Shown here: piece by piece, positions 35,513-46,140 of the stretch
How the letters are laid out: each line of letters starts with the position of its first letter
Position numbering within the stretch: position 1 is the stretch's first letter
Source of the DNA: Patiria pectinifera
Taxonomy: Eukaryota; Echinodermata; Asteroidea; Valvatida; Asterinidae
Direction of reading: 5' to 3'
DNA: 64,000 nucleotides
Assembly (NCBI GenBank): GCA_029964075.1
Contig: CM057129.1
Span: 26,837,430 to 26,901,429 of the forward strand
Position numbers and translations under genes: made by a program
The notes under the pieces: model-generated
Database searches by the model: none
Told to the model about the DNA's origin: nothing
The model's input: the letters and a program-made list of their open reading frames with translations, nothing else

Positions 35513-35517
35513 CATGA
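35443..35517 (+). CDS. Possible upstream ORF overlapping the GPCR start
   Basis: An ATG directly after the best acceptor opens a 24-codon frame (MSYENHTWTHVICH...) ending at TGA 35,515-35,517. That stop overlaps the GPCR ATG (35,514) as ATGA. The upstream ATG has a weak context (C at -3), whereas the GPCR ATG has A at -3. If the 35,442 acceptor is used, the GPCR would be reached by leaky scanning or reinitiation. The frame itself shows no recognised peptide. Confidence 0.3.
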   Translation: MSYENHTWTHVICHDLNNFLEISA

Positions 35518-36533
35518 GTTATAAACTTGTCACAGAAAGTTCCATCCAAGATGGCGACCAGGAACCGCCAACCTTGGGCAATAACGAGACCGAAAGTGCC
35601 TCGCCGTACGGCTTCCAAGCTCGCATCGCCACGCTGTGGATACTCTTCGCTGTCGGAAGCCTGGGAAACTTACTGGTGTTCGTCTGGCTCTGTCTCTTCC
35701 GCCGCCGGCGATCCCGCCTTTACAAGATCGTCTTCGGCATCTCCATTGCCGACATGTGCGTGTGTATCTTCAACGTGCTGATCAGCGCCATCTTGGAATT
35801 ACAGGGCACCAGTTGGTACGCTGGTAACGTAGTCTGCAAACTTGTCATGTTCATGCAGAGCGTGAGCCTGATGGCGTCCAGTAACATGGTGGTCCTGTTG
35901 GCAGTCGACAGACATCAGGCAGTCAGAAACCCACTCAAAAAAGGCTGCTACCTTAAAGGGGTAATAGCAATGGCCTGGGCATGCGCACTGGTGTTTTCTA
36001 TCCCCCAACTGATCATTTGGTATCAGAAAGAAACTGGTGCCTTAAAGACATGTTCCACCTTTTTCCCAGAGCCAGTGGCGTCTTGGAAGGTCGCCTACAT
36101 TACCTACGCTGCCGTTGTTAGCTTCCTCATACCCTTCGTCGTGGTCGCCATTGCGTACATTCGCATCACCAAGCAAATCTGGATTCGCGCGTCGGGAGGC
36201 AGTCTGCACCACTCCATCAAGACGACGACTGTTTACTCCAACGGGAACCGAATGAACTTGAGGGTGACCTCCTCGGCCCTATTGATCAAGGCAAAGAACA
36301 AGACTCTCACCATGTCCACTGTGATTATTCTGGTCTTCATGGCCTGTGGTTTGCCATACTTTATCGTGGAGATTATCAGGTTGTACAACTCTGGTTTTGC
36401 GATTGACCAGAATGTTTACGCCGTGCTCGGCACGTTCGCGGTGTCCAATTCGGCGGTGAATCCCTACATTTTCTTGGTGTTCAATTTGGGAAGTCGGGGC
36501 AGATTTACGAGAGATCGCTCTTCAACAACGTAA
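35514..36533 (+). CDS. Class A GPCR, vasopressin/GnRH/NPS-receptor-like
   Basis: A 339-residue seven-helix plasma-membrane receptor in one exon. A sequon NET at 25-27 lies in the outside N-terminus. TM1 about 38-60 has GN (N52); TM2 71-92 has SIAD (D80); W101 is in loop 1. C108 and C180 can form the extracellular disulfide. TM3 ends DRH (132-134), TM4 has W155 and P164, TM5 has P207. Loop 3 leads to KAKNKTLTMSTVIILVF. TM6 reads CGLP (278-281) where CWxP is usual, and TM7 reads NPYIF (316-320) where NPxxY is usual. The KAK...TLTMS...PYF pattern and TM3 context resemble vasopressin, GnRH and neuropeptide-S receptors, so a peptide ligand is likely (inference). The tail is very short; AAC|GTAAAG at the end is a possible donor, so another 3' exon cannot be excluded. 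The start was chosen as the first in-frame ATG, with A at -3. Confidence 0.9.
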   Translation: MSYKLVTESSIQDGDQEPPTLGNNETESASPYGFQARIATLWILFAVGSLGNLLVFVWLCLFRRRRSRLYKIVFGISIADMCVCIFNVLISAILELQGTSWYAGNVVCKLVMFMQSVSLMASSNMVVLLAVDRHQAVRNPLKKGCYLKGVIAMAWACALVFSIPQLIIWYQKETGALKTCSTFFPEPVASWKVAYITYAAVVSFLIPFVVVAIAYIRITKQIWIRASGGSLHHSIKTTTVYSNGNRMNLRVTSSALLIKAKNKTLTMSTVIILVFMACGLPYFIVEIIRLYNSGFAIDQNVYAVLGTFAVSNSAVNPYIFLVFNLGSRGRFTRDRSSTT

Positions 36534-37079
36534 AGGTGGATTGGGAAACATTTACAAAAAAGGGTTACCTTTGTTTTTTTTTCCCTTTCAATAAGATAGT
36601 TGAAGGCGGCGAATTTGACGGCTGAGTGTATCCGGGTCTTAAGACTAAACAAAAGTACTGCTCAATATTACCCCGATCCCAGCGCCAAGTTTTAATGAGT
36701 CAATTTTGACTTATTCAAGATTTGATCTTTTTAATTTTTAATGTAGGTGATGAACAATCAGCATGTGGAGATAAAATAACTACGGCCTCTCTCTTTGTAA
36801 ATTGTTCTTGCAAGCTTGTAAGTAGAAAAGTGTCAGTTGCATCTATTTTTTAATCTGATACAAATTAATGAATTCACTGTAAATATTATCTCATCTAAAC
36901 TGATCGGGGTCAAGTCTTGCTGCCTTAATGAATAATTTGTTTATTTTATATTATCTCTTTTTGGTAATTCAACCACGGATTCCTCAAAAAGTGCCCTGGG
37001 CACTGTACCTCGAAAGTTTGAAGAAAAATATAGAGAGAAAACAATGAGAAGAAATTACAATTTTAGAGATGGGAGGAAA
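36534..37079. other. GPCR 3' flank
   Basis: AT-rich sequence that probably includes the 3' UTR. No canonical AATAAA was seen close to the stop; near variants (AATAAG at about 36,590) are present. No other feature. Confidence 0.4.
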
Positions 37080-37215
37080 AACCCAGAAGAATATTCGGGG
37101 AAAAGCCACTGAATCAGGTAGGGATTGAAAACCCAATCCACATGTGGTCCGGCCAGGAATCGAACCCGGGCCACAGCGGTGGAATGCCAACATGACTCCC
37201 CGTGTCGGTGTTGGG
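37080..37215 (-). repeat. tRNA-derived SINE fragment
   Basis: On the minus strand a B box GGGTTCGATTCC (37,155-37,167) sits in 'gtggcccGGGTTCGATTCCtg', a T-arm-like context, followed by 'cacatgtggattgggttttc' as a SINE body. The A box 40-45 bp upstream is degenerate. It differs from the SINE head at 4.2 kb. Confidence 0.55.
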
Positions 37216-37589
37216 AACAATTATATCAATGTTTGTTGTCAAATTAAAGTTTTGACCATAGTATCGTAACATCACAGTTGATACGTCCTGAGATTGCACA
37301 ACATTTTCTTTATTACTGTTTAAGCATTCGAGGAACAAAAGTGTGAGAGGTCCTAGGTTTACAGTGTACATACAGGCCCGTTTGGCCGGTGCGTTAATTC
37401 GCTACTTGCATTATAAAACGTAAAACAATATTTATGCCCGTAGACTAACCAAGACAGATTGAGAATCTGTCTTGAGATCTCATGCTTTGTCGTGGTTGTG
37501 ATGTGCGCCAAAGTGAAACATGAGTCGTTAGAAATAATGACATTGAATACTGCGGTGTGAACGGTAATTTTAAAGATGATATTAATTCC

Positions 37590-37700
37590 CCTTGCTTGTT
37601 TCGAGTTTCATCCCGAAATATGGATTCCATTTCTTAATTGCTATTTTTGTAGCAATACAAAAGTTACTCATTTTTGAATGAGACATCGACCGAAATAAAA
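37590..37700 (+). repeat. Dispersed repeat (pair at 49.0 kb)
   Basis: Shares 'tcgagtttca', 'atacaaaagtta' and 'tttttgaatgagacatc' in the same order and spacing with 48,990-49,105. It is short and without defined ends. Confidence 0.5.
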
Positions 37701-38685
37701 TCGGTCCATGTTTAGCTATAAAACGATTACTGAACAGTTTCAAATTATTGGCTGCCAGACATTAATTTCCGTTCGCGCGGGTTAGGCTGGTTCCCGCCCC
37801 ACATTCAGTATTGATAATGTACGGACCGGGAGCCAGTCTACTCTCAAAGTGGATCCATTTGTGTCCAAAACATAAACCTTTATTCAGAGGGGGAAAATGT
37901 TGTTGGTTGGAATGAAAAAAACAAGTTGAAAATTTATTAATAGCAAAAAAAAATCGAATTTGTTGAAGAGCACAGGGAACGCAACTGTAATTTACTGATG
38001 GTAGTGGTGGTGATAATTAAACTCCTGCGTGCGCCACAACTTTGTAATCATACAGCAAGGCTGTGGATCCATAGATGCGGTCACTGACCGCAAGAGAACC
38101 ACACATGCCTGCGCAACAAGCCATGCATCGTACACGGAACTTTAATAATAATTTTTTTTTCGGCCGAATTCGTCAAATCAGCAGCCAATTTTAAGTTCAG
38201 TTAATAAAAGGACGCTGATATTTAGAACGCTGGCGAAGTGTGATGACGAACCTGCGTTTCTAAATTGAATGACGCAAATGCAAACAGATTGCGTGTCTGT
38301 GAAACGAATTTTGGTGACTGAATCTGACAACGAATCACAGAAGCAACTGTGTTAGCAAAATTGCTTGAATGCGAACGCACGAAAACGAATTTGAATGCCA
38401 CTTTTGACGAGATCGCGTCGGCCGGGAAACCTATATTAAGGGTATGTCACTCATGCCGTGACAAAAACAGGGAAATCGAATCAAGATGGGCCATGTGAAT
38501 CATGAAACAAAAACATGTTTACGTAGAATTATTCTGAGTACCTCAAGTTGGTACCGAGAGTTGGTACCTCAAAAGGATTCATGATTAGAATTGGAGTGAC
38601 TTACAGTGGTAAAGTTGGTCAGCTTGTATTCTGTACAGTTGCATCTTCATTTGTGGATCATTTTGATGGGAATAATTGCAATGTT
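37701..38685. other. Intergenic, no supported feature
   Basis: No frame or repeat recognised. Runs of A near 37,950 and T near 38,150 only. Confidence 0.4.
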
Positions 38686-38985
38686 AGAGGTGGTCGCGGT
38701 GGCTGTGGCAGTGGAAGTAGTGGTGATATATGTGATTTGGTGATTGCAGTGATGGTGGTGAAGTTGGTGGTGATTACGGTGGTAAAGGTAATGATGGTTG
38801 GGGTGTGGTGGTGACCTGGTGGTTGTGGTGTTGAAGGTGGCGGTGGTGATTTGGTGAAGGTGAATTGGTGGTTATGTTAAAGATGGTGAAAGTGGTAAAA
38901 GTGATACTGGTAATGGTATGAAGGTGGTGATTGTGGTGGTAATGACGACGAAGGTGGTAGAAATTGTGGTGCTAGTGATGTGGTG
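38686..38985. repeat. GGT/GTGAT-rich low-complexity tract
   Basis: About 300 bp dominated by GTGGTGATGGTGGT-type triplet and hexanucleotide repeats with many interruptions on the plus strand. It is an old degenerate microsatellite. Frames across it (GGRGGCGSGSSGD) are compositional artefacts. Confidence 0.85.
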
Positions 38986-39931
38986 GTTATAACCATAATG
39001 ATAACTCTATAATCAACATTTTGAACTATTGTGTTTCTATTTTTTTTCCCTTCAATGTATGATGTTCAAATAATTGAATTTGGCATATTGTACATGCTGT
39101 GTAAAATACATAATTATGATTGTGTATAGCTTTATTTTTATTTATCACTTGTTAATTGTACAAAAAAAAAATATGTAGGGACACTCACCTCATTTGTTTC
39201 TTATTTACGCCTGTCCTGTATGTAAGATATGTTATTATTACGTTGTATTAAAACTGAATATTATTCGATTTCGTCCTATGATTTCAAAAGATCACCCTCG
39301 ATTGTGTTTTACTGCTTCCATTTTTATTAAATCGTCCAGCTTTGATTAGATATACACTTTTGCGTAAATTCTGGCGCTAACCTTTCAATTGGCCACATCC
39401 GGTAATTCTAAAGTCCTGATTTGCATAATGTTGTAAAACGCTTCATTAAGCAAAATTAATAAGCGGACGGAATCAAAGCTCAGTTTTTGAGATAACGAAC
39501 TACTGCTTCGTGTAATATCCTTTTGGGTTATTCTCGTGTCGTTATCATACCATGTGTAACATCCCATCATACTAGATCCTAACACCAAATGAGAGGAGGC
39601 GATGTTTATCCGTCTTTATATTTACCAACTTCAATTAGCATTACAGTGTGATGTACGGGTGTATTAAAAAAAAAAAGAGAACAAAGGCAATCCAAATATA
39701 ATGGGTTTTTGTGTAAAAATTATGAAAATTAACAAAATGGCTCCATCCCATTTGCATCTCTTCAGTCATGAATAACCGATCACCATTGATTTCAAAACAA
39801 AGGCCAACAAACCCCTGTTTCTAAGTTTATGGTTTATGGGTTTTTGTATGCACCCCGTAGGCCTACATGTGTTTAAATGGAAATCAGACGGTCAGCTTGG
39901 GATAGCTATGTGGCATCGTCAAATGATATTG
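38986..39931. other. Intergenic, no supported feature
   Basis: AT-rich, with no recognisable gene or paired repeat. Confidence 0.45.
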
Positions 39932-40096
39932 TAAATCAACGGGAGACTTTGATGGCAGCAAACTCATCGGTCCTTTTCAATTGTTCTCGTCATGTTTAAG
40001 CTAAAGGGCGCATGCTCAACATGACGCAAACGATGGAAAAAGGACCGGGATGTTTGCTGCCACCAACGTCTCAAACGTCTCCCATTGAGATCAATC
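39932..40096. repeat. Imperfect foldback repeat
   Basis: 'gggagac' then 'ggcagcaaactcatcggtcc' and 'ttttcaattg' at 39,941-39,985 are mirrored at about 40,030-40,085 by 'aaaaaggaccgggatgtttg' then 'ctgcc...gtctccc'. The centre is 'gtcatg...catgac'. It lies directly before the GAGGCCC element at 40,118 and may be part of a larger composite. Confidence 0.6.
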
Positions 40097-40117
40097 CGGG
40101 CATGCTATCATTTCTAT

Positions 40118-40228
40118 CACGGAGGCCCTTTCCAATGGCGAACGCATTGTTTTATACAGGGGATCATGGAACAGTTGCTCTGTACAATAGGTAGCATAAC
40201 GGCGTATTCATTGAAAGGGGCCTTCGTG
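40118..40228. mobile_element. GAGGCCC-ended palindromic MITE, copy 1
   Basis: A 111-bp hairpin. CACGGAGGCCCTTTCCAATG and 'gcgaacgcattgt' are mirrored by 'cattgaaaggggccttcgtg', with 'ttgctctgtacaa' near the centre. It belongs with 44,500-44,620 and 54,403-54,525, which share GAGGCCCCC, 'aatggtgaaagca(t/c)tgtgc' and the same mirrored layout. No convincing target duplication was found at any copy. Confidence 0.75.
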
Positions 40229-40596
40229 AGCGTACACTGTGATCACGTGCCTCGATTCGTCTAGTCCAAACTATTATTTTCAATTTGCACGCTTGTGGAA
40301 CGTAATTCCTACTTTGCCGGATAGTGTTGGTAATGCCGTATTTCTGAACCCGACAAGCGTGAACTCCAGTAACAACAGTGTAATGTTTACCCTGTCCTTG
40401 GTGAGTTTTGTTGGTGATTATTGCATGTAACTTATTGATAATAAGGTATTATATACAGTTTTTTTTATATACTGTGAAGAAGCGTTTCCGTTTTATCGCA
40501 TAACTCTGCATGCCTCCAAGTATGTTAGATCAACGTTGTGTAAGGATTGTAAAGAAGTTGTAAATAAATATTTCGAAACTTCGCAAAAGTGGAGAC
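40229..40596. other. Intergenic, no supported feature
   Basis: A 63-codon plus frame at 40,239-40,430 shows no motif. Confidence 0.4.
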
Positions 40597-40665
40597 TAAT
40601 TTTATAATTGATACTAAGCTAATGTTGTAATTGACACTCAGCTAATTTTATAATTGACACTTAGC
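40597..40665. repeat. 23-bp tandem repeat, three units
   Basis: Three contiguous 23-bp units of the form TAATTTTATAATTGACACTNAGC, differing at three to five positions each. Confidence 0.9.
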
Positions 40666-41339
40666 TTGCAAACCTTTTGGACACTAATTGAAACTATACT
40701 GAAAACACTTTAGTTAAATTGACTAGAAATCAAATCAGTCCGATTTGCACCCAGCTGACCCTTGCTGTAGTCAGCTGGCTGCAAGTTAAAAGTCTAGTCA
40801 AATCTAATGCATAGGTTTTTAACTTAAATATGCCAAAACTCGATCCGTTAATTGTTATTCATAAATACCGAAGACAGTTTACCCATTCCTACCGGTCGAG
40901 AGCTCGTCACGTGGCCGGTCTTAAACGGATGATAAAAACCAGCTTGCTGGTCTAAAACACTTTTCCAGTGTCACATGAAATTTGGACTCCTATGAAATCC
41001 GGTGCCTTTTACCGTTTTATTGGTTGAACGTTCACAATCCTCACGTAGGCATGCGCAATACTACCAGTATTTCATAGTCCTAAATTCACAACGCACCGCC
41101 ACAGCTGCATTCTGCGCGACATCGCGCAGTACGCACGACGCGCGCTAATCTCCATAAAAAGAGTTGTTTACGACTTACTCGCGAGTTGGACACTCCATCA
41201 TATAGCTAGAGGGATGTTTAAAAAAACATGAAGTGTTATTGTTGAACAAAATTGTTTGAAAGTTTTAATTTTTGACTTTGTTTTGACTTTTGGACCGAAA
41301 AGTTGTGATTTTTTTTTTACCGAAAAAGTATTTATGAAT
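40666..41339. other. Intergenic; block shared with 59.4 kb
   Basis: The stretch 'ttttattggttgaacgttca...atgcgcaatac...accagtatttcata' (about 41,013-41,080) resembles 59,400-59,495, a weak dispersed repeat. No gene. Confidence 0.4.
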
Positions 41340-41500
41340 GGGAATAAATATGTGCTTGGTCAGTTTATACACTATGTAGTCCGGTTGGAGTCTGGATGCC
41401 GATAATTACCTTTGCCTTCAGCTCGGGTAATTATCAGCATCCAGACTCCAACCGGTCTTAAACAGAGTGTTTAAAACCGGCCAAGCACACATGTATTCCC
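41340..41500. mobile_element. Palindromic MITE with GGGAATA ends
   Basis: GGGAATAAATATGTGCTTGG is mirrored by CCAAGCACACATGTATTCCC. Inside, CCGGTTGGAGTCTGGATGC and GATAATTACC are mirrored exactly, apart from one inserted base, around a short loop at about 41,411-41,425. About 160 bp in all. No transposase and no clear target duplication. Confidence 0.8.
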
Positions 41501-43712
41501 TAATTACTTGTTCTGTGGAGGTATTTCATTTCGTTCACTGTGTACATATCCTGACGTGATTTTCCAAGAGGTGGGGGTATTATTAAACACTCGACTGTAT
41601 GTGACTGATTCTGCATTTTATCTTGTGATTTTTGGCCATACCTAACATGCAAGGTAGCCTTGGCCTTTAACAAGTTTTACGAATTGCACTGACATGTACT
41701 TCTCAGCTGTCAAGGTGAACGCGCCAATTAGCAGACTGTTAAAAAAAGCAGGAGCATGAGAAATCTTGGAGATGATTTTTAACTTGTAAATTATCTTCTT
41801 GCTTCCAGAAGTGCTACGCAACGAGGGAAATGACGTCAAATGGCAGCGCGTATATTTTGGCCGGTGAGGAATTTATCATATCTGAGGACATTAGATCTTC
41901 ATGCATGCATGGGATCAACTGCTTTGATCTTAAATATCCTTGAAATATAAAAAGTATGATTAATTTATGATTTAAACGATGTGACTTCTTAAAACTGTAA
42001 GGATATTGGGTCAACACCTGCAACTTTCAGTTGTTTGACTTATTTTCTGCTTTAATATGGTTGACCTTTGAATAGTGGCATTTATGTTAAGTTTCAGCTC
42101 GCCTTCAGTATCTTCAGAAAAGAGGAAAGTTTCTTTGACGGAATTTGGAAAAAAAATAATGCAGTCTAACTTACAAGCAAAGACATCGCAATGATATCCA
42201 ATGATGCATGCATGACACTGCACGACCCATTGCACATGTCCACACTGGTGTACCAATTAATTTCTCTTTTTATGCATCAGGTTTTTATTTTTACAATTGT
42301 TGATTGATGTGATGTTGGACATGAGAGAAACACGTGATTTATTCAGTGACGGTCAACTTACTGAAATATTATAGTCTCAAACTGACCACATTGCTGACAT
42401 GATCACTTTGATTTTAAGAAATGCCCACACTAAGAAGATCGACATTTTGATTGATACCTGCCATATTCTTGTCAGTAAATATTAATGCAGAGAAGAAGAT
42501 GAAGCTTTCAAACTGAAAATGTGTTGATCATCATCATTTTAATTTTAAACATGCAATATAAAACTGCCAATGAAATATTCAAGAGAAATCCGAGCAGTCA
42601 TTGGCATGATTTATTTCATCTGTTGGCCTTGGTGTAGCTTAAGGTCCCTTTCGTTTTTCTGTTGGATACAATTTATTCTGGCCGGTCAATAATATTTCTG
42701 AGGGAAAATAGGTGCCTACATGCCTCGATCCCCTGGTTATTTATGATTTCACCTGGAGTACTTGTTAGCATCGATTGTGGCCTGTACTCGCAGGTGGTGG
42801 ATTTGTCATGTTCTGGCAAATAAAAGACTGTGGAGCTCTTCAACATATAGAACTTTGGTCTCATATGAGGCTTCGATCTTTTTGGAATGCTTTAGTTCCG
42901 TTTGATTTACATGTACAAAAAGGAACGAAACTGTTCATAGCAAACTTAATGTGGTCTTACACAAAGCCACGTATGTGGGTCAAAATAAACTTTGAATACT
43001 TGTTTATTATCTACGGAAAACTTAATTACTAAAAAGAGAAACGATTAACCTTATTACCAGTGTGCAGTGAACTAATTCGAGTGAGATTTCTACGCGAGCG
43101 GATTAGCATAAAAGTCACCCCACAGTTTCTTTTGAAAACGGAGACCGTTTGGCTTTAAAAACGGTGGAATTGTGTAAATGTAGCCAAGGATCAACTCCCT
43201 GGTTTTGGGGCTTCCATCTGAGGGCAGGCTTGATAAAATTACGGTTGAAAAATGGGTCCTATTTGCCTGAGAAAGTGGAAGGATGCCACTTTTAAAACGG
43301 CTACATGCAAGCTTGGGAACTATCACTTTTCGGGAGGTGATTTTGTTTTTGTGTGAATATTTAAAAATGTAATCGGCTAGGCTACCCAAATTGAAAAGAA
43401 AACAAAAGATGAAGTACGAGACAATAATTTAATTTTTGTTTGAGAAACCCCAGTGATGTCGGCTTGCATGTTATTTGGCCCTGAACTTTGTTGATTTTAC
43501 ACTGTTTTCAATGGGGCTTGTACCAATGCGCATGTACGTTATAAACAACTAGCGCCCTCTGTCGTGGAACCGATTTACGACGGAGGGCGCCCCACTGCTT
43601 TAACATTAGCAGAGAGTATGCAAATAATCCCAACACTGCTTCAACCGGCCTGTACATCAAGGTATCTTGGTGTTTTGATAAACTTGGTTTCATGTTTTCG
43701 CTGCTATGCCCC
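41501..43712. other. Intergenic, no supported feature
   Basis: About 2.2 kb with scattered frames under 100 codons. None has a recognisable motif. Confidence 0.45.
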
Positions 43713-43720
43713 CACTAAAA

Positions 43721-44084
43721 GGGGCCGTATCGTAAGTCCGACGCCTCCATAAGTCCGATGCCTCGTAAGTCCAAAATTTCAGAATTATGAGTCGTCGGAT
43801 TTATGAGGCATTGGACTTGGGGATTCGGCCTCATAGCTCCGACGCCTCATAAGTCCGACGCCTCATAATTCCGACAACGGACAAACTATGTTTTGGACTA
43901 TGATAATAGTCGGACTCATGAGGCGTCGGACCGTGAGGCGCCGGAAACCTATGAGGCGTCGGACGTACCTATGAGGCGTCGGACTTATGGGCCTTTTTGG
44001 TTGGGGTGAGATTTTGTCGGACTTATGAGGCGTCGGACCTATGAGGCGTCGGACCTATGGGGCGTCGGACTTACGAGCGGACTT
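43721..44084. mobile_element. hAT-like MITE built of GTCCGACGCCTCAT modules, copy 2
   Basis: A 364-bp relative of 2,793-3,126. It begins GGGGCCGTATCGTAAGTCCG and ends GGCGTCGGACTTACGAGCGGACTT. A perfect 8-bp direct repeat CACTAAAA flanks it at 43,713-43,720 and 44,085-44,092. Module order is similar to copy 1, including the 'gggcc...ttggttggg' block in the right half, but single modules are diverged or duplicated. A different target duplication from copy 1 means an independent insertion. Confidence 0.88.
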
Positions 44085-44092
44085 CACTAAAA

Positions 44093-44499
44093 AAAAAGGG
44101 GGGGGATACAAGTCCACTTTAGTTGTACTTGATAGTTCCATAACTTTTTAACCGTGATAATTAATTTAGACACATTCTTTTGCTACTGAGACCAAAAGAA
44201 ACCAAACAACCGTCCGAACTTCACGAACCCTCAGTCAGTTTTCGCTGTGGGTGAAAGTCTAAAAAGGCATTCATCAAATCACGAATACTCCAGTTCCAAC
44301 CGAAATATTATCTCGCAGGCGTTCAAGCTTTTTCCTAAAGTCTTCTTTTTTATAGTAGGTTCTTTGGCCATGGGGGAACCGTAAAAGAATTAACTTAAGG
44401 ATTACATTACTATGTCCTGGACCAGCCAAGGCATAATCTCTGAATGCGTCATGCAAGCTGTTCGCCATTGTTTTGTGAATATGGGACCATTGATTCCAA
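44093..44499. other. Intergenic, no supported feature
   Basis: An A run then a G run directly follows the element; otherwise nothing. Confidence 0.4.
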
Positions 44500-44620
44500 C
44501 ACGAAGGCCCCCTTCAATGGTGAAAGCATTGTGCTAGCTATGCTACAGATATTCCGCCATGGGGTAGTAGCGTCGCACAATGGCTTGCACGATGCTTTCG
44601 CCATTAGAGGGGGCCTCATG
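44500..44620. mobile_element. GAGGCCC-ended palindromic MITE, copy 2
   Basis: CACGAAGGCCCCCTTCAATGG and 'tgaaagcattgtgc' are mirrored by 'gcacgatgctttcgccatta' and 'gagggggcctcatg'. It is 121 bp with a short central loop and belongs to the family at 40.1 and 54.4 kb. Confidence 0.8.
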
Positions 44621-46132
44621 CTCTCCCTATTTGGTTATGTTTGTAGGCGTATGAAGCAGAAATGCGCAATCTTGAATTCCCGTGGCTCGATTGATACCGA
44701 GGATGCTGACACAAGTCACAAGTCTAGAAAGTGACAGGAACGTACCAGAAGTCGGTGACTTCGTTCGAAGTTATTATGGATGATCCCCAATTAGGCCTAC
44801 GTCCAATAAGGTTGCAGGCAAGTAAATAGGCTCGAAATTGCCTGCGCCGGCCAAATTACGATAAGAGCATTTTCTGGGCCATCAACTTGAGGGTTTGCAA
44901 AAACAAGAACAGAAAGACGATTGGAAGCCGTGCACAGGACGCTGTGAGCTTCTATTTCTGTTGGGCCTTAAAAGTGCTCTATTGTACAATTGAGCATATA
45001 AACATCCTTTTATTTATACTGGCTACGGGCTTTTTGTAGGGTTGATCATGTTTGGATGAAAAATTCTCCCAAAACTCATCGGATCCTCCTCTCCCCCCCC
45101 CCCGAAGGATTTAACAGAAACAGAAAAAAGATGAAAAAGCTTTAATTTGATGTGTGTCTCGAACACCTTGGATGGCTGTGAGTATTTTTCCTGAATTTCG
45201 GAAGTGGGGGCAATAATCATTGCGGTCTATGGGGGGTTGTTTACTGGTCTACAACCGCTAAGAAGAAATCAAAGAAAGGACAGGATGACAAACAAAATGT
45301 ATGCACCTCTTTTACGATTTTATAAAACTTCAGCCTGCTCGACAGCTTGACGGTTTTTTTTCCCACCGTGCTATAGGCATGATCTTGCGTTGGTATTGTA
45401 ACCTATTTGTCTACTATCTAGTGTGAATCAGATGTAAAATGGTCTGGAATTTAAATTGCCATGGGCCGGGGACACTTGTTTGTATAAAAAAAAGAGCCTT
45501 TTCATTTTATCAAAACATGTGGTTTTATTATATACTTCCTACAAAATGGTGTTAAGGGTGAACAGGCATTTGAATTATGTGCTCCACGTTTTATACAAAC
45601 ATCAACCCTGGCCCAATCCTCTGATATTATCTTGATAATCTGCTTTGTTGCAATACCATTATTTACGTTTGTGCGATAAGAAAAAGAGGTTTATGGTGGG
45701 CAGAAACGAGGTCACGAACTTTTTATAAGAGAACCACCGTGTCCCGGTGATTTTCTTTATTTGGCCGCACTTTTTTCCTCCATAGCAGGTTTCTCGGTAG
45801 ACTTGGCCCAAGACGCTAGTGATCGGTAGTGGATCGTGCATAGTGCGCCCTCTAACTGCACAATTTTTAGACCAGCGGGCGTACTCGCGCAAGTGAGAGC
45901 AAGTAGAAAGAAAACAGTTGTGCGAGGGCGCTCTACAACAATAACTAAAATCACTATCGATTACTGATGTCTTGAGCCAAGACTAGGGCCTATAGTATCT
46001 CGGGTTTTTTTATTTGTTATTTGAGTTTACAATGAACGAACAAAAGATTTGTTCATGCTTAGCCGGGAAATATAAAACGATTTGCCCTCTCACTCCGTCC
46101 GATGCACAAGGTCTATTTGTGACTCCCACACC
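44621..46132. other. Intergenic, no supported feature
   Basis: No gene recognised. A C run at 45,093-45,103 is the only marked feature. Confidence 0.45.
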
Positions 46133-46140
46133 CTTAATAC

